From Chitinophagaceae bacterium (lineage in GTDB: Bacteria > Bacteroidota > Bacteroidia > Chitinophagales > Chitinophagaceae), in the NCBI GenBank assembly GCA_016720565.1, contig JADKKJ010000011.1, forward strand, positions 248,001-312,000: 64,000 bases of DNA. Reading direction: 5' to 3'. Both the position numbers and the translations under genes were made by a program. This document shows, one piece after another, positions 56,989-64,000 of the stretch (its first letter is position 1; the number at the start of each line of letters is the position of its first letter). The notes beneath the pieces are model-generated. The model was not told the origin of the DNA. It made no database searches and was given only the letters and a program-made list of their open reading frames with translations.

Positions 56989-58296
56989 CTAAAACCTGAA
57001 CTGAAGCCGACAGGTAAATACGTTGTCCTTAAGGTCTTTAGTATAGCCGGCTAATTGACTATCCTCATTTTTGATCCATTCGTAATAAAGGATCAGTTTA
57101 GTTTGGGAGTTGAAATAATAGGCATAACCCGTTCCCAGTGTTTTAAAACAAATGTCTGCAGCGGTAAGATTGGTGCCTGTCACCCCTATCCTGTTTTCGG
57201 TCACATGAATATTAGGATCGTACCAGTCATATTTAAGCAGCAACTGATGCTTTGAATTAATAATATTCTGCAGCAGGTAAAAGAAAGCGCCCTTAAAATG
57301 GCGGATATAGGTAGGTTGAGCGGCAGGCAATACACCAGGATTGGTAGTGGATGCGAAAGTGCCGGGCTGTGTTCCAAACCAGTATTCAGCTCTCCATTCG
57401 GTTTCTCCCCATTTATGATGCAATTTGGCCTGTGCATCCGCTCCATAATAATGCCTCGGAGAAGACTTCCCCAGGTTATTATCGGCGGAATCCACCTGGA
57501 AAACAGCATTTCCATTGGATAACTTTTTTGTCCGGTAAACATATTTAGTGGCATTCTTCCATCCTCCCTGTAATAAGGAAAGTCCTCCACTCAATTCCCA
57601 TTTGTTTAATTTATAAGGCTTCATAGTGAGCCGGCCGATCAGGTCCTTATGACTGTCGAAATCGGTAGTGCCCGAGGCACCCTGGCCATTAAAGAATCCT
57701 AGATCCAGTTTGAAATGATATAGTTTGTTAGATCGCTTTAAAGGATCGAAACTTCCCATAAAACCAAGATCTCTTTCTCCGGGCATGAGTATCTGCGACA
57801 TTCTTCCACGCTCCGGGGTTTCCCGGAAGGAAGAGCCCAGGTTTACCTCGTAACCAAAAGGCCGGGCAAAGAATCCCGCAGTGAAGGCAAAAACATTATG
57901 ATCAGTTTCATACATACGAATGAACATATCCCTTACGATCACCCCTCTTTCGGTAGCATCGATCTGGAAAGTGAAAAGAGCCTTGGGCATATGGTTTTTT
58001 GCGGCCAGCAGATAATCAATTTTGATGCGTGCTCTTCGTAACATAAAACGACTGCTGGAGAACTGGGAAAAATTTCCCCCTGCATAACTGGGAGCGCCGT
58101 CTGATTGAGCCACCTGGAACTGGGGTTGCATATAACCAGTTATTCGCAGATTTTCAAAGCGTTGCAATATGGGTCTTACTGTGTCTTTTATGTAAAGAGA
58201 AGAATCCAGATCGGCCAGGTAACGCTGGGATTTACCTTCAAATTGCAGAAATAGTATATTAAGCAGGAGTATACCCCGCAAGGAAAAATATTTCAT
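56989..58296 (-). CDS. Phosphate-selective porin (OprO/OprP-like)
   Basis: 435 residues from the ATG at 58296 (MKYFSLRGILLLNILFLQFEGKSQR). A longer frame starts at 58323, but a perfect -7 box lies at 58321-58328, so that codon would fall at or before the transcription start. The beta-barrel carries Porin_O_P hallmarks: GYMQPQFQVAQSDG, the strand RFMLRRARIKIDY, and the YAYYFNSQTKLILYYEWIKNED...CRLQFRF C-terminus. It would let phosphate or other anions through the outer membrane. It is divergent from the DUF47-Pit operon and shares the regulatory interval with it. Confidence 0.85.
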   Translation of the reverse strand: MKYFSLRGILLLNILFLQFEGKSQRYLADLDSSLYIKDTVRPILQRFENLRITGYMQPQFQVAQSDGAPSYAGGNFSQFSSSRFMLRRARIKIDYLLAAKNHMPKALFTFQIDATERGVIVRDMFIRMYETDHNVFAFTAGFFARPFGYEVNLGSSFRETPERGRMSQILMPGERDLGFMGSFDPLKRSNKLYHFKLDLGFFNGQGASGTTDFDSHKDLIGRLTMKPYKLNKWELSGGLSLLQGGWKNATKYVYRTKKLSNGNAVFQVDSADNNLGKSSPRHYYGADAQAKLHHKWGETEWRAEYWFGTQPGTFASTTNPGVLPAAQPTYIRHFKGAFFYLLQNIINSKHQLLLKYDWYDPNIHVTENRIGVTGTNLTAADICFKTLGTGYAYYFNSQTKLILYYEWIKNEDSQLAGYTKDLKDNVFTCRLQFRF

Positions 58297-58320
58297 AAAA
58301 GAACTTATCAATATGAAACT

Positions 58321-58389
58321 CAAAAATAGAACTATGTTATTAAATCGTTACCCTAACTTTATTTCTACATTAAGAAATCATTAAATCTA
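58321..58389 (-). promoter_or_regulatory. Candidate Pho-box array between porin and DUF47-pit
   Basis: Five 11-mers on the plus strand: TGTTATTAAAT (58335), CGTTACCCTAA, CTTTATTTCTA, CATTAAGAAAT and CATTAAATCTA (to 58389), with TTA at a constant place. Read on the minus strand the core is CTTAATG/GGTAACG, as in the TonB array. TATTTTTG (58321-58328), a perfect -7 box for the porin, lies six bases beyond the array. For the divergent pit operon TATTTTCG (58422-58429) is a weaker -7 candidate. Confidence 0.6.
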
Positions 58390-58464
58390 TGCCCCGGGCG
58401 ACTGCTGCCGGTTCAACCCATTATTTTCGCATAACCTCCCATTAAGGGGATTAAACTTTAAAAC

Positions 58465-59112
58465 ATGGCACTCAATTCTTTCCTGAAGATCTTCATGCCG
58501 AAGAATACAGTTTTTTATGAGCTATTCGAAAAAGTGGCCGGTAACGCCGCCAAAATGGGCAGCCTGCTCAGAGAAGAGGTGGCCGAGCCTGATTTTGATA
58601 AAAGGGCTGCCATTATCGTGAAACTGGAAGACCTGGAGCATGCTAATGATGAACTGACCCATAACCTTTTCACTGAACTGGGAAGGAATTTTATCACCCC
58701 ATTCGACCGGGAGGATATCCACTACCTGGCAACTTCACTGGATGATGTGGCCGACTATATTTATGCCGCTGGTAAAAAGATCAATTTCTATAAGGTCAAC
58801 CCTAATGACCCCGGCATGCAGAAATTCTCCGAGCTGATCGAGCAGGGAGCTCACCAGCTGCAGATCGCTGTAGGCGAGCTGCGGAATATGAAGAATATGC
58901 GTAAGATCACCGAAGCACTGGTAAAGATCAATAGTATCGAGAATCAGGCCGATGATATCCTTGATTTCAGCATCGAAAGGCTTTTCAATACAGAAGATGA
59001 TGCCAAAGAGGTGATCAAGAAAAGAGATATCTACCAGGTAATGGAGATCGTTACCGATAAATGTGAGGACGCGAGCAATGTGATCGAGTCCATCATCATC
59101 AAATACGCATAA
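58465..59112 (+). CDS. DUF47/PhoU-like phosphate transport regulator
   Basis: 215 residues, all helical, of the DUF47 family related to PhoU: FYELFEKVAGNAAKMGSLLREEV, FDREDIHYLATSLDDVADYIYAAGKKI and the metal-binding-like IENQADDILDFSIERLF. It is 8 bases before the Pit transporter gene; this pair is conserved widely, and DUF47 proteins are thought to regulate the transporter. Cytoplasmic. Confidence 0.9.
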   Translation: MALNSFLKIFMPKNTVFYELFEKVAGNAAKMGSLLREEVAEPDFDKRAAIIVKLEDLEHANDELTHNLFTELGRNFITPFDREDIHYLATSLDDVADYIYAAGKKINFYKVNPNDPGMQKFSELIEQGAHQLQIAVGELRNMKNMRKITEALVKINSIENQADDILDFSIERLFNTEDDAKEVIKKRDIYQVMEIVTDKCEDASNVIESIIIKYA

Positions 59113-59120
59113 GCTGCTTT

Positions 59121-60338
59121 ATGACAAGTTTCCTTATCACCATTATAGTGCTGGCCCTGGTATTCGATTATATCAATGGCTTTCACGATGCCGCCAATTC
59201 AATTGCCACCGTTGTTTCTACCAAGGTATTAACACCTTTCCAGGCTGTGATCTGGGCTGCCGTATTCAACTCTGTGGCATTTTTTATTTTCAAGGACCAT
59301 GGCGTAGCCGATACGGTTGCTAAAACTGTAAAACCAGATCATATCATCGGTGGCAGCAATGCTATGATGAATGTGATCTTCTCCGGATTGATCGCCGCCA
59401 TCTGCTGGAACCTGCTGACCTGGTGGTTGGGTATTCCTTCTTCTTCTTCTCACACACTGATCGGTGGATTTGCAGGTGCGGCTATTGCCAGCGCAGGGTT
59501 TGATGCGATCAATATGAGTGTTATATTAAAAACGGCCAGCTTTATTATTGCCGCTCCCCTGATCGGTATGATCATGGCGTTTATCATGTCGCTCTGGTTC
59601 ATGAGTTCATTTAAGACAGGGTGGACCTCCAAAATATTTTCAGTAGGCGTGCTTTTATTTGTGGTTTGGTTCCTTTATAATAATCTGGAAACAAATGCAG
59701 AAGTACTAAAAGGGAAAACGCATTATGATTCTTACACGATGCAGGTGATCTTTTTTTCAAAGAATTTCAAATGGATACTTCTTTGTTTCATCCTTGCTGT
59801 TATGGCCACCTTTGCGCTTTATCTCAGCCATCTTAATGCGCATAAGGCGCATGTATGGTTCAAGAAATTGCAGTTGGTTTCTTCTGCAGCCTTTAGCATA
59901 GGCCATGGTGGTAATGATGCCCAGAAAGTAATGGGTATCATCACAGCAGCTTTGATCGCTGGTGGACAGATCACAGATATTAAACATATGCCTAACTGGG
60001 TGCCTATTGCCTGTTATACCGCTATTGGTTTAGGTACCATGAGCGGCGGTTGGAAGATCGTAAAGACCATGGGAACCAAGATCACCAAAGTGACTCCTTT
60101 TGAAGGAGTGGCCGCGGAAACAGCCGGTGCGCTTACCTTATTTATTACTGAAGCCCTTAAGATCCCTGTTAGTACTACGCATACCATTACCGGTGCGATC
60201 ATGGGTGTGGGTGCCACCAAAAGACTTTCAGCAGTACGCTGGGGGGTGACCATCAACCTTATATGGGCCTGGGTTTTGACCATTCCCATCAGTGCACTGC
60301 TTGCTGCTGGTGTTTATAAAATTGTAACCCTGTTTTAA
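59121..60338 (+). CDS. pit: Low-affinity inorganic phosphate transporter (Pit family)
   Basis: 405 residues with about ten transmembrane helices and the duplicated PHO4 signature: GFHDAANSIATVVST in the first half, GHGGNDAQKVMGIITAAL in the second, plus SSSSHTLIGGFAGAAI and VSTTHTITGAIMGVG. It imports phosphate (as metal phosphate) with protons. Operon partner of the DUF47 gene; galE follows after 34 bases and is probably separate. Confidence 0.93.
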   Translation: MTSFLITIIVLALVFDYINGFHDAANSIATVVSTKVLTPFQAVIWAAVFNSVAFFIFKDHGVADTVAKTVKPDHIIGGSNAMMNVIFSGLIAAICWNLLTWWLGIPSSSSHTLIGGFAGAAIASAGFDAINMSVILKTASFIIAAPLIGMIMAFIMSLWFMSSFKTGWTSKIFSVGVLLFVVWFLYNNLETNAEVLKGKTHYDSYTMQVIFFSKNFKWILLCFILAVMATFALYLSHLNAHKAHVWFKKLQLVSSAAFSIGHGGNDAQKVMGIITAALIAGGQITDIKHMPNWVPIACYTAIGLGTMSGGWKIVKTMGTKITKVTPFEGVAAETAGALTLFITEALKIPVSTTHTITGAIMGVGATKRLSAVRWGVTINLIWAWVLTIPISALLAAGVYKIVTLF

Positions 60339-60372
60339 GCCATCCTTGCTAAAAAATCAGGATTTTTGCTGA

Positions 60373-61425
60373 ATGGCAAAGATCCTTGTTACCGGCGGTT
60401 GCGGCTATATCGGCTCGCATACGATTGTAGATCTACTCGATCATGGATATGAGGTGATCTCTGTGGACAATAACTCCCGATCTGATGGAAATGCCATGAA
60501 AGGCATTGAACAGATCACCGGTCAAAAGATCAAGAACTATAAGGTGGATCTCTGTAATTACGATGACACTTTCGCCATCTTCCAGGAAAATACAGACATC
60601 ACAGGTATCATTCATTTCGCTGCCTACAAAGCCGTAGGTGAATCGGTAGAACTTCCCCTGCTTTATTTTGAGAACAACCTGGTATCACTGATCAACCTGC
60701 TTAAATGCGTACAGGAATTTTCTATTCCTCATTTTGTATTCTCATCCTCCTGTACCGTATATGGTAACCCGGCACAGGTTCCTGTAACCGAACAGACGCC
60801 GCTTCAACCAGCCGAATCTCCCTATGGTTCTACCAAACAAATGGGCGAGACCATCGTAGAGCAATTCGCTAAAGCATCCGGCACTCATTATATTTTACTC
60901 CGATATTTTAACCCCGTGGGCGCGCATCCGAGTACGCTGATTGGTGAAACACCTATTGGTAAGCCACAGAACCTGGTGCCTGCCATTACCCAGACCGCCA
61001 TTGGTATTTTACCTAAAATGTATGTGCATGGATCTGATTATCCAACAAGGGATGGATCCTGTGTACGTGATTATATACATGTTTGCGATATAGCTTCCGC
61101 CCATACCCTTGCCCTGGATTACCTGCTGAAAATGGAAGGCAGGGACCATATAAATATTTTCAACCTGGGATCAGGAAATGGAGTGACCGTACTGGAAGCT
61201 ATTCATGCATTTGAAAAAGTGAGCCAGTTAAAACTGAATTATGAAATGGGCCCCCGCCGCAACGGAGATGTAGTGGCCATTTATGCCAATAATGACCTTG
61301 CAAGAAGGGAACTGAACTGGGACCCAAAAATGGGACTGGATGAAATGCTGCTAACGGCCTGGAAATGGGAATTGAAAAGGAAGGCGGAGGAACAGCAGAA
61401 TAAGCAGATACCGGGACTTAATTAG
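60373..61425 (+). CDS. galE: UDP-glucose 4-epimerase
   Basis: 350 residues of the extended SDR family. NAD-binding motif VTGGCGYIGSHT at the start, catalytic Ser in FSSSCTVYG and YxxxK in YGSTKQ, then LLRYFNPVGAHPSTLIGE and RDGSCVRDYIHVCDIASAH as in GalE. It interconverts UDP-glucose and UDP-galactose. Length is normal. An octad palindrome follows immediately, starting at the stop codon. Confidence 0.95.
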   Translation: MAKILVTGGCGYIGSHTIVDLLDHGYEVISVDNNSRSDGNAMKGIEQITGQKIKNYKVDLCNYDDTFAIFQENTDITGIIHFAAYKAVGESVELPLLYFENNLVSLINLLKCVQEFSIPHFVFSSSCTVYGNPAQVPVTEQTPLQPAESPYGSTKQMGETIVEQFAKASGTHYILLRYFNPVGAHPSTLIGETPIGKPQNLVPAITQTAIGILPKMYVHGSDYPTRDGSCVRDYIHVCDIASAHTLALDYLLKMEGRDHINIFNLGSGNGVTVLEAIHAFEKVSQLKLNYEMGPRRNGDVVAIYANNDLARRELNWDPKMGLDEMLLTAWKWELKRKAEEQQNKQIPGLN

Positions 61426-61521
61426 TTGAGCTGTTGAGGAGTTGAGAGGTTGAGTGAACACTCAAAATATTTTGGGCTTTCACTCAACAGCCGAAGGCGC
61501 TCAACAGCTCAACAGCTCAAC
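61425..61521. repeat. Palindromic octad repeat (copy C)
   Basis: Left arm of four GTTGAGNN octads (61425-61456), a short centre, and a right arm ending in repeated CAGCTCAA octads (to 61521). A small GCC-GAA-GGC hairpin is embedded in the right arm. It fills the galE-transketolase gap. Confidence 0.8.
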
Positions 61522-61561
61522 TTTCCCTCAGTTTCCTTTACTTTGCAGCAATCTACAAACT

Positions 61562-62519
61562 ATGTTAAAAGAGATCGTTTCCTCTGGCAATAAAGATACC
61601 CGCAGTGGTTTTGGTGATGGCATCGCAGAACTGGGAAGGACCAACCCTAATGTAGTGGCCTTAACGGCAGACCTGGCTGGTTCACTCAAGCTCAACCAGT
61701 TCATGAAAGAATTTCCTGAACGTTTTATACAGGTTGGTATCGCGGAAGCAAATATGATGGGTATAGCCGCAGGACTTACCATTGGAGGAAAGATCCCTTA
61801 TACCACCACCTTCGCCAATTTTTCTACCGGTCGGGTTTATGACCAGATCCGCCAATCGATCGCATACAGTGGTAAAAATGTAAAGATCTGCGCTTCGCAT
61901 GCGGGGGTTACCCTGGGTGAGGACGGCGCAACGCACCAGATACTGGAAGATATTGGATTGATGAAAATGCTTCCGGGCATGACCGTGATCGTTCCCTGTG
62001 ATTATGCAAACCAAGGCAGCAACTATTGCGATAGCAGATCACCAGGGACCTGTTTACCTGCGTTTCGGAAGACCAGCCTGGCCTATTTTCACCAAAGCGG
62101 AAGATTTCGTGATCGGAAAGGCCCAGTATTTTTCTGAAGGAACCGATGTAAGCATTTTCGCCTGCGGTCACCTGGTATGGAATGCCATTCAGGCCGGCCT
62201 GCAGTTAGAAGAAAAAGGATACAGCGTGGAAGTGATCAATATACATACCATTAAACCACTGGATGAAGAAGCAGTGATCAACTCCATTAAAAAAACAAAA
62301 TGCGCGGTAACTGCAGAAGAACATAATATCATTGGCGGTATGGGCGATATGATCGCGCAATGCGCATCCAGACATTTCCCCATTCCCATCGAATACATCG
62401 GAACAAAAGATACATTCGGCGAAAGTGGCACTCCCGCGCAACTGCTGAAAAAATATGGTATGGATGTGAGTGATATTGTGGAAGCGGCGGAGAAAGCAAT
62501 TGGAAGAAAACAAAGTTGA
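61562..62519 (+). CDS. Transketolase, C-terminal half (split enzyme), frameshifted
   Basis: About 319 residues when joined. The ATG at 61562 (MLKEIVSSGNKDTRSGFGDG) fits the family. The Transket_pyr domain (VGIAEANMMGIAAGLTIGGKIPYTTTFANF, with the catalytic Glu) is followed by the C-terminal domain (DVSIFACGHLVWNAI, INIHTIKPLDEEAV, TFGESGTPAQLLKKYGM). At about 62006 the frame changes: PCDYA should run into QTKAATIAIADHQGP. Loss of two bases or gain of one explains it. The thiamine-binding N-terminal half, usually encoded just upstream in Bacteroidota, is absent; galE is there instead. A sequence error is likely, since the frame is otherwise well kept. Confidence 0.8.
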
Positions 62520-62612
62520 TAGGTTGAGCTGTTGAGAGCCTTCGGCTTGGTTGAGGGAACACTCAAACTATTTTAATCTTCACTCAACCTCTCAACTCCT
62601 CAACAGCTCAAC
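62515..62612. repeat. Palindromic octad repeat (copy D)
   Basis: Left arm GTTGAG-type units interrupted by the small hairpin AGCC-TTC-GGCT (62537-62547), centre near 62568, right arm CACTCAAC, CTCTCAAC, and so on to 62612. It lies between the transketolase and sigma-factor genes, overlapping the stop of the former. The embedded small hairpin is in the left arm here but in the right arm in copies A and C. Confidence 0.8.
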
Positions 62613-62678
62613 TTCCTCGTATATTTACTCTTTAAACGTTCCGATTAAATTCCTGTCAAAGCCCCACAAAGCCCCTGA

Positions 62679-63233
62679 ATGTCCCTGACCCTGACCAGTG
62701 ATAGCGAATTGCTCGCAGAGTTCCGTAACCCGCCTACGCGGGAAAAAGCCTATACCTCCATAATCAGGAAATACCAGGAGAAACTTTACTGGCATATTCG
62801 CCGCATGGTGGTTGACCATGATGATGCAAATGACGTATTACAGAATGTGTTAATAAGAGTTTGGAATGGCCTGGAGAATTTTCGGGAAGACAGCCAGCTT
62901 TATACCTGGCTTTATCGGGTAGCCACCAATGAATGCCTTACTTTTTTGGAGCAGCAGAAGAAAAGGGCCTCTGTTTCCCTCTCGGAGATGGAAAGTGGTC
63001 TGGAAAACAAGATAAAGGCCGACAAGCACTTTGATCCACAGAAACTGGAGTGGAAACTGCAATTGGCTATTCAGCAACTTCCTGAAAAGCAAAGAATTGT
63101 GTTTAGTCTCCGCTACTATGATGAAATGCCTTACGAGCAAATGAGCCGGGTGTTGGAAACCAGCGAGGGGGCCCTGAAAGCCAGTTATCATCATGCTGTT
63201 AAAAAAGTAGAAGACTATATATTGAACCATTAA
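62679..63233 (+). CDS. ECF-type RNA polymerase sigma factor
   Basis: 184 residues. Region 2 (AYTSIIRKYQEKLYWHIRRMVVDHDDANDVLQNVLIRVWNGLENFRE, then LYTWLYRVATNECLTFL) and region 4 (QLPEKQRIVFSLRYYDEMPYEQMSRVLETSEGALKASYHHAVKKVEDYI) are both complete. It directs polymerase to a small regulon. The next gene, 53 bases on, encodes a membrane protein and is likely its anti-sigma partner. Confidence 0.9.
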   Translation: MSLTLTSDSELLAEFRNPPTREKAYTSIIRKYQEKLYWHIRRMVVDHDDANDVLQNVLIRVWNGLENFREDSQLYTWLYRVATNECLTFLEQQKKRASVSLSEMESGLENKIKADKHFDPQKLEWKLQLAIQQLPEKQRIVFSLRYYDEMPYEQMSRVLETSEGALKASYHHAVKKVEDYILNH

Positions 63234-63286
63234 ACTTTGTCAACTGAGAACCATCCAATTAAAGTAAAAACCCCGAGCTGAAGAAA

Positions 63287-64000
63287 ATGAACGAGAATAA
63301 CCTGATACAGAAAGAACTGGCTGAACTGAACAGCCGCCTGGCCGAAACTGGCCGGGAACAGGTTTTTTCTGTCCCTGCAGGTTATTTCGAAAACCTGGCT
63401 GAAGGGGTTCTCAGAAGGATCAAAGCCCTCGAAGCAGCCAACGCCTCCGATGAGATCGGGTCACTTTCTCCGGTTCTGAAAGCCCTGAAAGGGTGAACCC
63501 TTATTCGGTTCCTGCCGGTTACTTCGATTCCCTGGAAGCTCCGATGCAAATGAATGCGCCCATTTCTGCCGCAGAAGAGATCGCCCAGCTATCACCAATG
63601 CTGAGCAGTCTTGATAAAAAAGGTCCTTTCGCTGTGCCTGCCGGTTATTTTGAAAGCCTGCAGCCGCGATCAAAAACTAAGATCGTTTCCCTGTTCCAGG
63701 TGCGCTGGTTCCGTATGGCCGCAGCCGCGATGATAGCCGGTATTTTCATTTTATCGGGTTTCTATATTTTTAATGGCCGCAATACCGATAAAGCTCCGAT
63801 GGCGAAATTCTCCCGCGATGTGAAGAAGATGGATGATGCGCAAAAAGATAACCTGATCGATTTCATAGATGCGGGATTGACAGGAAAAGAACAGGCTAAG
63901 ACCAGCACGGAAATAAAAACAAATGAAATAAGAGATCTGCTCCATGATATTCCTGAATCGGAATTGAAAGATTTCCAGGAGCAGACAGAAGATATCAATG
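63287..64000 (+). CDS. Probable anti-sigma-type membrane protein, frameshifted and cut by the window end
   Basis: The first frame (63287-63496) stops after SPVLKALKG, but the next frame continues at once with VNPYSVPAGYFDSL; one extra G in the GGG at 63491-63493 would restore it. The soluble N-terminal part holds three repeats of a VPAGYF(E/D)(N/S)L motif about 50 residues apart. A transmembrane helix follows (FRMAAAAMIAGIFILSGFYIF), then a helical domain. The position after an ECF sigma gene suggests that it binds or regulates that factor, but no zinc-finger motif is present. The gene runs past base 64000. Confidence 0.6.

Overview
The window looks like a chromosome segment of a member of the Bacteroidota, most likely a Chitinophagaceae relative. 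The evidence is TonB-dependent receptors with a carboxypeptidase-regulatory N-domain, a type IX secretion (T9SS) sorting domain, an atpBEFHA operon with an N-terminally extended a subunit, DUF6443/RHS proteins, LytTR regulators, and -7 promoter boxes of the TAnnTTTG type instead of E. coli-like promoters. Shine-Dalgarno sequences are rarely seen. I see no tRNA, rRNA or CRISPR array.

Layout. (1) 1-3.9 kb: small secreted proteins and a TonB receptor/TPR-like pair. (2) 3.9-5.6 kb: an IS3-family (IS407-like) element that cuts off one gene on its left and abuts the remnant of a different transposase on its right. (3) 5.8-30.9 kb, minus strand: a polymorphic-toxin island. One 1335-residue YD/RHS-type secreted protein with a PKD domain is followed by five tandem, nearly identical RHS proteins that differ in their C-terminal tips. 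Each tip is followed by its own small gene (candidate immunity). Three tips carry HExxH or HExxxH metallopeptidase-like motifs and are followed by small secreted or lipoprotein genes; two have hydrophobic, glycine-rich tips followed by small membrane proteins. Four of the five RHS frames are interrupted. (4) 31-41 kb: small conserved genes, a LytTR regulator, an MgtA-type P-ATPase, a putative release-factor-like protein, a decayed glycosyltransferase, an AT-rich DUF389/Omp85 pair, and a T9SS cargo protein. (5) 41.5-47.7 kb: ATP synthase operon atpB-E-F-H-A without atpG, preceded by an ABC exporter. (6) 48-60 kb: a phosphate regulon with PhoB/PhoR-like genes, a TonB receptor plus beta-helix lipoprotein, a phosphate-selective porin, and a DUF47 protein plus Pit transporter. 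Arrays of 11-bp direct repeats, interpreted here as Pho boxes, lie at three of its promoters. (7) 60-64 kb: galE, the C-terminal half of a split transketolase, an ECF sigma factor and its probable membrane partner.

Two further layers cross the window. First, intergenic spaces carry palindromic repeats built from degenerate 7-, 8- or 11-nt units. Second, many frames are broken by single-base indels, mostly in homopolymers, including in housekeeping-type genes. Part of the apparent gene decay may therefore be sequencing or assembly error.

All functional statements rest on motif recognition by eye; no database search was possible.
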